Assembly (NCBI GenBank): GCA_001695595.3
Contig: MBPM02000090.1
Location: 186,001-250,000 of the forward strand
Direction of reading: 5' to 3'
Origin: Plasmopara viticola
Taxonomy: Eukaryota; Oomycota; Peronosporomycetes; Peronosporales; Peronosporaceae
Length of the DNA: 64,000 bases
Part shown: in pieces, positions 10,401-23,604 of the stretch
Numbering within the stretch: position 1 is the stretch's first letter
Layout: every line of letters begins with the position of its first letter
Translations under genes and position numbers: made by a program
Notes under the pieces: model-generated
What the model was told of the DNA's origin: nothing
The model's input: the letters and a program-made list of their open reading frames with translations, nothing else
The model's database searches: none

Positions 10401-13400
10401 AAATGCTGATGTGCTTCTTTAAACACTAGCATTACTTTTAATAAGCTAAATAGTTACTACTGAGACTTACTTTCATTCATTGTAGATGGTAGTTTATTCG
10501 CACTTTTACAAGACTTCTCGCTGATTGCAGCACAAAAATAATAGCCACATACCAAAGCTATATGTGCAATACAAGCTCTCCAATATAAGCGTAATTATTC
10601 TCTAAAGATTGCATTTGTGGCTGATTAAGAAATGGTGAGTAAAGTTCTGATTTTATAAAGTTTTTTTCTGACACGAAAGTGCGATCTTTACGGTAAATTA
10701 AAAGCGTGTGGCGCAACTTTGTGACAAATTTACATATGTTTGTCAGCATTTTAATGTCGCTTTTCTGCTGCTTATTGCGATGGCTAACTTTTTGTGAGGT
10801 AAAATATGCGATGTCAGTGATTAATCTTATATCAAATACTGAGTCTTAAAAAAAACTGTGACTAGCCATATTGCTTCAGTTTGTCTGTTATACATTAAAG
10901 AGACTTTTCAGCGTCGCTACTATGCGTATGCTACTCATTTATACGAAAAATAGACTATTTATTTAGCCGAATAGTCGGCTTGGAGATGCTGCTACATTTT
11001 TGCCGTCATCCGTACTCACCATGTGGCATTCGATTTCAGCTTGCTTCGTGCTCCAAGTATGTTGTCAAATCAACACATCGACGGTTGTATGGGTGCAATC
11101 GACAAGGTAGTCGAAAAAAGTTGGTATTGTGTTCTGTGAGTAACTCAACTCGCTGTTTGGGATTTTGAAAAGCAACACAAGTCATGACGATAAAGTCGAA
11201 TCGACAAAATGCTCTAAAGAAAAGCTTTTGATTTTTATGAACCAAAGAAATTCGATGAAGAACGTAGCGGACTACACGCCGTTTACACCCAAACAACCCC
11301 ATTTATTGCACACAGCATGTTCGCGATCGGTCAGTGTAATCATACTGGTAAATGGCGTTTTAGCATAAAGGAATGTGAAATCGTCAGATATATTTTATTT
11401 CATCCCCTTCAGTACAAAACGTTTTCTCCCATATTCCTCTTCCGTCAAGTCCAGAGCCACATTGCTATGCCACTAAAAAAACTAGTGTTAGCTAAGCTTT
11501 GCTCGAAAAATGATATGTAGACTGCTGATGCGGACTCTACGAAGAAAAAAATGCTGCTCTGACACTTTGGTGTATCCGCTCACACGCCTTTGACGAAGCA
11601 ATTCAATCGTTTCATTTGAAGATTGGTCAATGGATGGTCTGCTTGATAAAACTCTAGCCTTAAAACAAGCCTATAACAATGCTCTTAAAAAAGAGTTTAA
11701 GAACCAAAATTCAGGCACAAGACAATAATCTCTGTGAGTCCATGCCGTCCCATGATTTGACAGATGAATAGCGCTGCTACTTGTGATATCTGACACGGCC
11801 GTAAGATAAGCGCTTTTGCTCGATCGAGCAGTTAATACCATAATAGCACTCTTGCCGACCAAATTTATTCGCAGGCCGAGTGCAACATTGGAAATAGCCG
11901 GTGCGCCCACATCCGCATTGAGAGTTTTTCTTAATATCTCGTGTCAGCATTTTTGTAATTGCCGTACAAAACTGTTATCTATCTTGTCAGCTTTTAGTTT
12001 TTTGTCCGAGTCAGCATTACTGTGTCAGTTAATGATCGGACTTTACTGCGTACTTTTCAGCACTTTGCCGTGGCCCATAATAACGGTGGCAACATTCAGC
12101 CGCGTGCACAGCTCTTTAACTCTGCGCGCATTCTTGAGCATTTCATTTTCACCGCTGAATAGCTTGCTATACGTTATGCGCCCTTCTTTTTAATGCTTGT
12201 TTAGTTTTTGTTATCGCTGCACACGAAAGTTGTTCCGGCACAAAAGAGAATATAGACATACTGAATATAAATACCAGCTTTAAACTTCATCTTCAGTGCT
12301 TCTCGCAAAAAGTAGCCAGACCGACAAATTTATAAAAAACCAGCCATCTCTAGGCTAGACTATGCCCAAATCGAGTTAAATTGAATGGGTAGCTTGTCAC
12401 CAACGTCGCAAACAGAAAAAAATATCTTCGTAAATTGACTTTTTGGGTCTGTGATTTACACGCGATGTTTTAATATTACTGGATTGTACATGTGATCAAA
12501 TGTATCACTGATTAGGGCACGCAAGGAACTACATTGCTAGCTTATTCACGTGGGACAAAGCTTTCATCTTGCAAATTTTGAGGTATCCAAAAGCTTTGTG
12601 TTCATAAAACTGTGCAGAACGGCTTAACATTTTATTACACTCTCAGCATCCAAGGGATAAATGTGCGGTAATGATCATGATGCTCTGTGTAAAAAATTAA
12701 TGTGTTTAATAGGTTTGCAAATTTAGACAACAACCTGCTTTGCTTGTCGTTTAGCCTCAAGATTTAGTTAGATGGCAAGAAATGTAAGAACAGTGTTTTT
12801 TTAAGGAGCATCTGCTCATTTTTCCAGGAGAGCAGTGGTCAACTAGTCCGAAATACTTATTGGCTGCTCATGTCAAAGTCCTGCGTCTATAACTCAAAAA
12901 AAGTATACGACTCTTTTAGTCTGATACAAATATTATACGCTTTGATAGAACCAGGGTAAAAGGATTTCTTTTTCTGACCAATATTCTTCTCGTCTTTTGG
13001 AAAAAGGTCATCTCAGTTCTGCACATATTACTTCTTAATTTTCACCGGCAAATTTGGCGTATTGACCGCTACAATTGCTTAACGTGATACACTTCTTAGA
13101 TCGTAGCATTTGTAAAACTGAAATGGTATGGCCAGCACTACTACTAAAATCTACCAGGTCCTAATACACAAATTAACGAATTAGGTAGATATTTCAAGAC
13201 TATCCCTTTTGTCCAATATCTCTACGAAAGCACTTATCTGGCTGTGCAATCAATCAATTGAGCGTAGTTATAAGAGTATGGAGTATGACTGCACTCATTC
13301 GATATAGTCGAAAGAAATTTTTCGACAAAAATGGACGAAGGTTTTTAATAATTATTACCAGAAAAAATAACGATTAGGTACGTCCGATGATTGCGACAAA

Positions 13401-16400
13401 TTAAGCGCCTTTTTAACCGGCTATGATGCCGCGTAGTTGATAAATCTCATGTTGGTGAGAAAGCTACGCGTTCTTCTGATACTGGGGTCCTTAATGCCAC
13501 ATACAAATAATGAATGCCTTTGTTTCAGCGCAGCGAGCTAATCACATCTCTATTGGCTACTTGCACACCACTTTGCTCGATGACGTAAGGCTCGCGACAG
13601 TCCCTCAATGGAACATTTTGTGATTGAGAATTGCTCATTGTCTGTTTATCAGCTAGGTGCTGACCATACGCTCCTAGCTTCAAAAGGAAAATCTTGACAG
13701 TCTGTGATAACTAATAAAATACTTCAAATTTTCGAAAAGATCTCTGCCTTTGGCATCTGGTCCAATTGATATCCTGGCCCGACCTCTGGCTATCATGGGA
13801 CGTATCTCGTTTCCTCCATACGTGTACTGCATCATCTCGCTAAGTAAGGGTGTAAAGATCAACATGGACGCGTGCTGCGCATTCAAAGGTGACGGTAAAG
13901 AAGCCGCTCATGACTATCCTTAGTATTGCGAAATTGATGGCTAGTTAGACGCATCGCAAACGACGCTTAGTGGCTTTGTCTCATCCAGGAAAGCTGCAGC
14001 GAAGGACATTTCAGGCTGGACGTTGAGGCGGAAAAACAATATGTTGTCGCGCTCCCAGCACGAGTTGGAGTTCTTTGAAAGAAATGATAGAAGCTTTGCA
14101 TGACTCCAAGGCCAACACTTTTTCGTTCAGACAATTCACTAAGCCTTGTCAAGCTTACTAAAAGTTTAAGAATCGTGACCTAGGCCAAAGAGCGACGGGT
14201 TTCACTTTTTTTCGGGTCAAACTCGTGTCTATTTTTAAAGCAATCGAGGTAATTTAATATACATCACCGCACAAACATATTTTCGATGTTGATGCAAACT
14301 TTACCGAATTCAACGACCTTAACATTTACAGAAGCTGCCTGATTGACTTCAAAGCGGATATGGATGAATATAGCGGATATAGACGAATACATCAACAAGT
14401 CTTGTCGTTAGCTGTAATATTTATATTGTATGTAAAACCAAACAACTAGATGATTGCGGGTCGCTCAATAATCTTTGTGGCATCACCGATTGCATAGCCG
14501 CTAGGCATATGTACCGCCTCACGGGGTGTATTCAAACTTAATACTTTCGCCAAACTTAGTGCACTAATAAGTGCAACAGAAAATATCGTTCAACAACACG
14601 TGGGATCTTACGATAGATATTTATGCAGGAGCCGTTGCATTGTTTAGCTTGATATAAACATGAAATAGTGGGCAATGTCTTCTCGAGATTTTAACCTAGA
14701 AAGCTGGCGACGAGTTCGGGGATGTAATATTAAGCACCTTGCCAATCTTTGCTTTCGCGAACAAAATGCAAATCTTAAAATTATACTAATGACACAGGGC
14801 TTCGTGTCTATTGAAGTTATTGATATACTGGATGCGTAATTTTGAGGCACCGCTTCTAAAAGAATTCTGACTTCTGAGTGTATTAAAAGCCGATTAACTT
14901 TGAGTATATCGAAAATCAGCAACTCAGATATGCAAATGATCAGACTACACTTGTCGGGAAAGACAATTAGTTAAATAGTCGTCAACGCGTTGGGATTGGG
15001 GTCTCTGTCAACTATAGAATGCCCAAAGATCGTTTTTATATCTCCTTCTCGCTCTATACCATGTTACCTGATTTGGAACTCTGTTGCCTACAGTCGATAG
15101 CGCTATGCTACTCACGTGCGAAGCTTTGTTACCCTTTGCGCCTTGAAAACCGTGCTATTCGCTTGTAAAACTTAATTACGCGCAGCTGATCGTTCTACAT
15201 TACCACCTGCGAAGCTCTATTACCTACATATCTAGCGCTGTATTTAGTGCCTTCAACAGCTAGTTCTATCATTAAAAGCTAAGAGCCGCTGAAGAGACTT
15301 TTAATTACGTCGGCACAACTAGAAATAAAACCCTTCGATACTTCCCAATAGAACCTCTGCCATAGTCTAACCGTCGAAGGAGTGATGGAAGAGGGGAAAT
15401 GTTTGGATGTATAGAATCGAAGGCTGACATCTATGTCGTGACCTTCTTGATTGATCAAGAACACGTGACTTTCTACCACGGCAAACAGTAATACTTGTAT
15501 ATATCGAGGGCAAGAAATGACTTAATGCTATCATAGTCCCCAAATTCCGTAGTCAGGTGTAAGTCAATTTTAGCATTATTTGCATCTGTTTCGCTTGGCG
15601 TGTACAATTACCAGTCCGTCGCTGTCGTTTTTCTTCACTTTAGCGTTGACAAGCTTCTAAGGGCCATCATGGTGGCTTAGCTTTGAGTGCCTCAGTCTTA
15701 CGCGACCGCCAATTCCCTAGCTCCGATCGCCAGCGACACTTCTGCTTATTTGAGCAATGCGTAGATAACTTCACGGCCCTCATTTGGGACAGGCAGCCGC
15801 GACTGTAGTAGCGTCTGCTGCTGCTTTGGCTAGCAGCATTTTAGCTCATTATGACTGCATCCGATTTAGCAAGGCTCATGGTCACCGATGCTCGGGTATT
15901 TGTTCTGGCAGCTCTTCTCATGAACAGCTTTCCAAAATCTCGTTGGTGCATGCAATCAAAAGACACAAAGAGAAATTTTACCCATCGACCATTCATTAAC
16001 GCAATCACCGATTAGCGGCGCTCGCTAACTCTCTTGTTCATATATATATGCGTAAACGTTCGAGCTTTCCTTGCTTGCAAGCAAGGGGCATGAGCACTGG
16101 CGGAATGTAGGGTTCGCCAAAAGAAGCAGACGCAAAGCTTTTTGCCAAAAAAAGCATTGCTCTCACCTGCTTCTTCATGTGGGAAGCTTTGCATCTAGGC
16201 GCCCCAGTAAGTACAATGTGACCCTGATGTTCTGTGATCATGACTGCTTGAATGGCCATCACAACTTCTTTCCTTACAAATACAACTCTAGTTCGCTCGC
16301 CTTCAAAGGTGAAAGCCTAAACTTAAATTAGCTTGGTCCATTGAAATGAGCGCTACTATCGGAGCTACTATTGAGTGAGCCGAAGCCTGTATTGGAGCAA

Positions 16401-17595
16401 GATTTGCTATTAAAGTTCCAGCACATTGACGCGTTTCGGCAAGGAACCTTTTACCTCCTCTGCCCAAAAGACTCAGTAAGTCTCTTGAGCAGCGCATACT
16501 GTGACTTGTAAGTGCCACGATGTGTGAACAGGTCGCACAGCACCTTGCATACAAGTGGCTGATAGCAAGACGCGCGGTAAACGATTGTCCACTATCTCTA
16601 AACGAAGTGTGTAGTGAAATGTACATCCAAGACTGAGACAAATCGCTCAGATTTATTTTAGAATTTCATCATCTTTTCTGAAATAACTCATTTATCCACG
16701 AACGGGTATAAATCCACGGAAGTACTTCATACTTTTGCTCTAACGGAAAGGCAGCTTTAATTATTAATCGTAAATTTCACAAGCAATCTGCGTACAATAA
16801 CAGCCTCGCCTAGAGTTTCTGAAGAAATCCTTATGCGGCGTACATATTCAGAAGAAGCCGAGTGCTTAATCTTCTTCTTATGGCTATTGTATTTTTCCTG
16901 AAGAGGTCTTTCTGTGAAACACATTCTTGACTCAACTAATGAGGGAGACGTAGGGGCAATTGCGTTTAATTTAGCTTCAACTTGTCGTAATTGATTGACA
17001 GTAATGACAGCAAACATGCTCGATTATTCCAGTATTGGGATATAACTTTTTGCTACACTTTATATCGTTATCGCTCATCACAGCCCAGTGGGCCACCCAA
17101 ACAAAGACCGGATATCTCGAAGGGCAGAGACTCGCCGCTGGGGGCGTCATCTTTTGGTGCTAGAAATTCGAAGAATTTGGCGATACTGATGCTGCTATCT
17201 AATATAAAAAATATATCAGTACTAGTATGCTGGTACCCTTCCAGTGCCTACGAGGTTTCGTTTATGTAAAGCATGATTTCACAGAGTCAGGCTTTAGGAT
17301 GGCGCTCTTGCCATTCAAAAAGCCATCCATGAGAGTTCCTTTAAGCTTACGAGTAGCAATCGAACCCTCGGGCTCTCCTAAGATGCTGTAGAAGGACTAT
17401 AATGCTTAAAGTCATCATGTAGAGCATCGTTAAAGAGTCCAAAGTTACACTGCGACACGATTTACCCTCCACAGCCAGTTTGGTTCAACCCTGCCGGCTC
17501 TTTTAAAGAACTCCAATTGACTTTGTTCATGAGCTCACGTAGTTTACTTTATACCAAGTCTCAGGTACGCCAACGTTCCCGGCCACGTCTGCCCA
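7433..17595. other. Gene desert
   Basis: This is about 10 kb of AT-rich sequence with no gene I can support. Open frames are short, overlap on both strands and lack domain motifs or signal peptides with downstream content. No tRNA, rRNA or inverted-repeat element was recognised by eye. Frames at 8188-8502 and 11816-12193 were looked at and not accepted. It has the appearance of old, decayed repeat-derived sequence. Confidence 0.5.
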
Positions 17596-19629
17596 ATGGT
17601 GTCGAGCCGTGAAGTGCCGTCTCCAGCCTACAATGAAGTGTTGTCGCCAAGTTTGACGTTCCGATCCCAAGCCATGACCTTGCACCGACGCAAGATCGAG
17701 ATCGAGGTCATGGAGGGTGCACGCAAAGGCCCGACGTGGCAGTTTCCAAGTGCCGGATGTTCCGAGCAGATACACGCGCCATACGAAGAGCTCGTTGCAA
17801 TAAAAGAGGAGCTGGATCAACCAAAGAAGTTATTGGGTCAAATAGCCGCCACTTCCATTGCAGGCAACGATATCCTCTCCAGTGTGCTCTACTCCTCCGC
17901 CTCTGTGGCTTCCGTATCGGGCAAACTCATGCCCATCCCACTCTTCATGGTCTCTGTCGTCCTCTACATTTTTCGTTTTATCTATGAAGAAGTCGTCACT
18001 GCTTTTCCCATGAACGGTGGGACCTACAACGCTCTCCTCAACACGACGTCGAAACGCACGGCAGCCGTCGCTGCCTGTCTCAGCATCTTGTCGTACGTCA
18101 CGACGGGGGTCGTGTCCGCTACATCGGGTGTCCTCTATCTAAACAACTTGGTGGACGTTCCGATCGTGGGTTCGACCATCTTGCTACTGGGCGCCTTCGC
18201 CGTCTTGGCTTTGATGGGAATCACCGAGAGCTCTCGTGTCGCTGCCGTCATCTTCATGCACCACGTTGTAGTCCTCTCCATTCTCCTCGTGTCGTGTGGA
18301 ATTTATGGCCTGAAACACGGCCACGTCTTTCGTAGTAACATGCACACCCATCTCCCTGACGTTAGTTTTGCCGGCTCGACGACAACGAGTGACGTCTTTA
18401 CCGCTATCTTTCTTGGCTACGGGGCGTCCATGTTGGGTATCACTGGCTTTGAATCGTCTGCAAATTACGTTGAAGAACAGCAACCGGGTGTGTTCCGTCA
18501 AACGCTACGCAACATGTGGGCCCTGACTACCATTTTCAATGTCGGACTTGGTGTCGGTATCCTCGCAGTATTACCACTGGAGGGTGAAGGGGGAATTTAC
18601 GCGAGTGCCGATGATTTGCTTGCCAAAGTCGGTCGAGAAGCAATCGGCCCTTGGTTCGAAGTGTGGGTATGTATCGACGCCTTTATTGTACTGTCCGGTG
18701 CCGTGCTCACGGCATACGTTGGGGGTTGCGGCCTCGTACGCCGTCTATCAGCTGATCGTGTCCTGCCGGCTTTTCTGATGCGCATCAACCAGTGGCGTGG
18801 TACCAACCACTATATCATCGGACTCTGTTTCATCCTTTCGTCGAGTCTTGTCATCATTCTTGACGCAAATGCCAATACCGTGAATGGAGTGTACACTTAC
18901 GCCTTCTTAGGGCTAATGGCCATGTTTGCCTTTGCGTGCATGCTATTAAAGGTCAAGCGCTATGAAATGCCCTGTTCCACCCACGCTTCGTGGCCTGCAG
19001 CTCTTATGGGCTTTGTCCTCGTCGTGGCTGGTATCGTCGCGAATATGCTCGGTGATCCATCGGTACTTCTGTACTTTGCCATCTACTTTGTACTTGTGAT
19101 GCTGATCATCAGCACCATGTTTGAACGCATCAAGATGCTACGGTGGACCCTCGCAATAATCAAGAGAGTGGCACCATCTCGATACGACACCGAAGTTCAA
19201 CAAGCCTCCATCAATGAACACACTGGCGCTCGCGGTGGTCAAACTATTGTACGAACCATCGCCAGCATTCAAATTGCTCCCGTGGTCTTTTTCTGCAAGG
19301 TCCCTGACTTGACTGTCATCAACAAGGCCATTGTATACGTTCGTCGGAACGAGGAAACGCACACAGTGCGGATCGTACACGTCTTTGCAGACGCAGAAAC
19401 GGCTGCTCCCGTGCTTGCGGCCTTTCGTGAAATGGTAGCGTTGTTCGACCACATGTACCCAAAGATTCGCGTGGACTTTGTGGCCGCCCACGGCGAGTTT
19501 GGTCCAGTCATGATCGAGTGGTTGTCACGGTCGATGAATGTGCCACGCAACATGATGTTTATCACACAACCCGATCTGGTCTCGGCCGAGCACGTGACAT
19601 CGACCGGAATGCGTGTTATCACGGCATGA
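17596..19629 (+). CDS. APC-family amino-acid/polyamine permease
   Basis: The product is a 677-residue multi-pass transporter of the amino acid-polyamine-organocation superfamily, expected to move amino acids or similar cations across a membrane by symport or antiport. Residues 1-75 are a polar cytosolic N-terminus. The first core helix, around residue 80, reads IAATSIAGNDILSSVLY and contains the small-residue unwound segment typical of helix 1. The stretch GFESSANYVEEQQPG near residue 280 is the family's conserved helix 6 to loop signature, with its acidic pair. Around 11-12 hydrophobic segments end near residue 510. The final 165 residues are soluble and unusual in length for the family; they may form a regulatory cytosolic domain. 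The reading frame has no intron. The GC content is higher than in the flanking deserts, as expected for a maintained gene. The substrate is not determinable. Confidence 0.9.
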   Translation: MVSSREVPSPAYNEVLSPSLTFRSQAMTLHRRKIEIEVMEGARKGPTWQFPSAGCSEQIHAPYEELVAIKEELDQPKKLLGQIAATSIAGNDILSSVLYSSASVASVSGKLMPIPLFMVSVVLYIFRFIYEEVVTAFPMNGGTYNALLNTTSKRTAAVAACLSILSYVTTGVVSATSGVLYLNNLVDVPIVGSTILLLGAFAVLALMGITESSRVAAVIFMHHVVVLSILLVSCGIYGLKHGHVFRSNMHTHLPDVSFAGSTTTSDVFTAIFLGYGASMLGITGFESSANYVEEQQPGVFRQTLRNMWALTTIFNVGLGVGILAVLPLEGEGGIYASADDLLAKVGREAIGPWFEVWVCIDAFIVLSGAVLTAYVGGCGLVRRLSADRVLPAFLMRINQWRGTNHYIIGLCFILSSSLVIILDANANTVNGVYTYAFLGLMAMFAFACMLLKVKRYEMPCSTHASWPAALMGFVLVVAGIVANMLGDPSVLLYFAIYFVLVMLIISTMFERIKMLRWTLAIIKRVAPSRYDTEVQQASINEHTGARGGQTIVRTIASIQIAPVVFFCKVPDLTVINKAIVYVRRNEETHTVRIVHVFADAETAAPVLAAFREMVALFDHMYPKIRVDFVAAHGEFGPVMIEWLSRSMNVPRNMMFITQPDLVSAEHVTSTGMRVITA

Positions 19630-20584
19630 CTTGGGTCCCGATTGCAATGTGGTCAGATTTCGGTTCCGTGCGCTATTTCCGAACGCTTGTTTGGCACCGT
19701 GTATCTTCACGAGGACGATAGCAACAATGACGCAACACGCACACCATTACATCAATAGATGTTCCGACGTTTGTTGCAGTCGGATAGATTGAGACTTGAG
19801 CTCCGCTTCAGTCATGTGGGGAAAGTTTGTCATGCCCATGCAACTACAAGACCGAATCGTCACTTGTTTTAAGACGTGTCACTTTTTGGATCGCTACATG
19901 TGATGGTGGATGCAGGACCTTTGCTTTGTTTACCGTCGTAACAGCGGGAACAATGTACGATGATGGTGAAGTCAACTAATGTATTGTCGTAGAAATGGTC
20001 ATACAGTTTTAAAGGGGAGGGCACAAGAAGAGTCGTCTAGAGTGTATACAAGTGTTGACAAACTTTATTTATCTATAATAGTTTGTTTTTAATGCGGCAA
20101 ACTCTGCGCAAGCACAAGAGCTCAGCAAAATCTGCCGAGTGTTGTGAGTCACTTGCTTCCTCTAAATGAATGCAAAAGTCTCTATCCTTAGTAAAATGCT
20201 TACTTTTTTTGCGCGGTGTCCTATGTAGTGAATTTGTGTATGTGTGGTATATAGTATATGCACATTTCAACTCCAAACTCTCTTTCGATAAATGAGAATA
20301 CAGAAGTCGCCGCGCATGCTCAGACGATCGTCATTGTCAGTGGCAGGCATTGAGCCTATGAAGTTTATATTCATGCAAATTGCTAGAAAATTTTTTTGGA
20401 CAAGGCAATGCTGGGTGCGCACTTGAAGCTCGTGTGCTGTCCAACTGACGATCGAATCCGAACGAGCTTACACTTTACTGGAGACACTAGCCATCAAAAT
20501 GTTTAAATTTTAAAGACTTTGTGAAACTGATAAAATGGGAGGTGTTGGCTTGAGTGACAAGATTGCGCAAGAAGCGCCAGTCTC

Positions 20585-20657
20585 GCGCTCAGTATGAGTC
20601 GAATATGCGCTCAGTATGAGTCGAATATGCGCTCAGTATGAGTCGAATATGCGCTCA
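20585..20657. repeat. 22-bp tandem repeat, about 3.3 units
   Basis: The unit GCGCTCAGTATGAGTCGAAT plus AT repeats exactly at 20585, 20607 and 20629, with a partial fourth unit to 20657. Because 22 is not a multiple of three, it is not a protein repeat. The identity of the units indicates recent slippage or duplication. Confidence 0.85.
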
Positions 20658-20881
20658 TCGTCACGTTGGTTTCCCCGACTGGATAGATCCGCTGGAAGCA
20701 CGTTACATGTCATACTGTGTTTTGTCCTACAAGTCCGTATTGACATTAAGAGCAACACCTTTTGCTGTAATTTATAAACTTCCCGTATACGTCACAAGAC
20801 AAGACATCAGGCAATCCTAAATCTATTTCTCATCCACTCGATGGCTGTTGACCGCTTAGAAGCTTTGTCCGACTCAACTTT

Positions 20882-21183
20882 ATGTGTAAAAAGTGCACCC
20901 CTGTGTTCGGAGACTGTGTGCAAGCCGACGTCATGACGAGTTCACACAGTACGTTGCGCAGAGGAGACGTGCATGTTGATCATGCATCAACAGACGACAT
21001 GTCGTTTATCTGCAAATGGATTAGCTGAATTTGCTTTTCGCGAACGCCAACACATTACGACTTTGGGCTTGATGAAACAGTGCTGCTTGTTGAAATCAGC
21101 ACTCTCACAACGTGTAAGCAAGTCAAAGACTTTGTGTCGGAGGACCTTAGCGTCTCAAAATACGAACAAGACAAATTGGCTTA
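20882..21183 (+). pseudogene. Possible decayed reading frame, unrecognised
   Basis: From the ATG at 20882 a frame runs to a single TGA at 21027-21029, then continues open in the same frame to the TAA at 21181-21183. The downstream part, with segments such as DFGLDETVLLVEISTL and VKDFVSEDLSVSKYEQDKLA, looks protein-like (acidic, well-mixed composition). It could be a pseudogene with one stop, or two exons. No family was recognised. Confidence 0.2.
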
Positions 21184-23604
21184 AGGTCGAAATATGTAAT
21201 AGCACTACTGTGACGGATCAGAAATCAATGATAGTCAAACCTGAAAAGTATCATTTGGTGATGAACTTTAACCTAGAAACATGTCTCCATGATTTATCTG
21301 CGCTGCGCGCCTCATCGAAACATTTAAGATCTTAGTCAAAAGATGCATAACGCATAGACATGACATTTCCAAGAAAAGTTCGATGCAAACAGATCCAGTG
21401 CTTTATGTTTGCTTAATTACGCCGTACCATGACGCGGGCTGAGTGAACGCGCACGCGCTGTCGCAATATGTACGCAAGCACAGCTACAAAATTGCACATT
21501 GATAATGGACATTTAAGCAACTATGTGCCGAGGGGCGCGAAATAATCAGCCTTTTATAAAAGGATTCAAATACGAGCTTGAGCTTTCGTATTTGGTCGGA
21601 AAAGACTTGAAGATCTTCCTTAATGCATATCTTGGCAAAGACAGTCGAGTGAGTTGGCATACCAGGTCGTCAGGACCTGAATTGCGCCCGCCAGTCGTCG
21701 GTCGCGAGGAACATCATTGCAATGAGCAATTAGTGCAACGCTTGAGAATGATATGTTGTCCTTTGCTTTTCATCCTAAATATAGAAGGCGAGAGCCGCGT
21801 GTTCGAAGTGCGTTGGATGCGCAGTGAGCGCACTAATTGCTCGCAAAGTGTAGTGTGCGACGCACATACTTGCGAGTGCCTTATTTAGGCGAACGCAGTG
21901 TATACACGATAACCATCTGGATATCACGACTTTAGAGTACGAGGAATAGAGGGCTTGGTGACAGTACTGCTCCACCCGCACATCGAATGTATCCTATCAG
22001 CCAATTTCTATTGATTGCCGAGGCGCTAAAATTTTTGATGCGTCAAAGTCAAGTAGGTCTTTAGATAGTTTCTATAACTTTGCACATGTGAACAACCAAC
22101 ACTACTTCGCTGTCAATTTTTTTTTCGAGAGCTGACGAGATCTCAGGAGCTAAATTTTAATCTTGTGGTCCCACGTAGAATTTAAGAACTTCTCAATTGA
22201 GGTTGGGTGATTTGATTTCTATGGATCTGAGAGCGCAGTTTCTGTCAGTTAGTCTGCAGAGCCTTTGATCTGCACATAGGTCCGCTTCATCGATCACTTC
22301 CGGGACAGGCACAGACCACGGGACTAAGCTTACGGCTGACAAAGCGGTAGTCGATGCTTTAAGTGGTAGTGTTCGAGTCCATTTGAAATGAGATTGAGTA
22401 CTTTTTGGAGATCTGTAACTCAAAGGGCTGTCCCTTTACGACAGTTCAACGAGCAAGCCTGCCTGTGTTGTCCTTTCCTTGCAGATTTATTCGCCTTTAT
22501 TTTGTCGCTGTCTCGACTTTATTTACGAGGCGAAGCTACCCTTAGGCTGTCTACATACGCATCTTGATTTCTTTTGGGAGTGCATCCCATTACTGAAAGC
22601 AGTCACTGTCCTAAGCTCATTTTTTTTTGGAAATTTGCGCATACCTCACTTGCAGGCAAGAAAGCGTGAGCGCTGGTGATCGCTTCTCAAACTACCGTAT
22701 CATGCCCTCTTGAAACAGGAGAAATGAAACCGGGATAAGTGTTAGGCTTTTAAATCTCTCGGGTAACGCCACCCCCATCTGATCATTTGTGACCATGGAT
22801 GATTCGTTATCCATATCTACCTCCTCGGCCCAAAAGAGAAGGTGCCTAATTTCTTCCCTTCAAAAGAGGAACCCCAAGTTCCACTACAAGAAGGGCTACA
22901 ACCTAGACTACCGGAGCTCGAGATTTCTGATCCCTAGAGCGTGATTTTTTTCTCGAGCGCTTAGAAGCCGCGACGCGTTCTAAGATAATTCACGCCAGGG
23001 TTCAGGTAGACAATTTGCTTGGAAAGGCATAAAATCGACAACCAGGTTGGAATTTCACAGCACCATGGTGCGCAGAAAAACATACGATACTTTCAAGCTA
23101 TATTTGTGTTTTTCGGTCCCAATTTATTCTTCGTAAGCGACTAAATAATCTAGGCAGGGATCTTTCGAAATACATCAATCCCTATGGTTGCACCGTCTTT
23201 CCTAGCACAAAAGCTCAGCTTTATGTAAAGGTCGTTATGATTAGCTGTCGAATTAGTATTAATTAGATCAATTCTGATTTACCAGATGCCGCTGTGTGAG
23301 CCGTGCTTTTGATTCCACGGACAATATGTTTACGAGTGCAACGGTTTCTTCAGCTCGTTAATCGCTTTTATACAAACCGAACATTAGTGGCATTGATTCA
23401 AGTCAGCTATAGTTGCATTGTAGACGTACGATATCATCGCAGGGATCCCAAATGTTGCGGCTTTATCGAAGTTGTGGCTCAAAAAGCTGCCACCATGTGA
23501 CTATATTCTTTGCGAGTATGATGGGCGAATGAACGGGAAATTGCGAAAAGACAAAAACAGATGGTTGTAATTCGTTCGGCGACGATTCAAAGCCATTTAT
23601 CATC

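Larger units (their letters stand above)
19630..23604. other. Intergenic region with a tandem repeat and a decayed frame
   Basis: This is about 4 kb without a supported gene. It holds a 22-bp tandem repeat (20585-20657) and a possibly decayed reading frame (20882-21183), both listed separately. Other open frames here are short and unremarkable. Confidence 0.5.

Noticed and set aside
11671..12193. Overlapping frames on both strands, some protein-like stretches on the minus strand
   Set aside because: Several stops in each frame and no recognisable family; too weak to call a pseudogene.
22360..22390. GTTCGAGTCC, which resembles a tRNA B box
   Set aside because: The flanking bases do not form a T-arm or acceptor stem.
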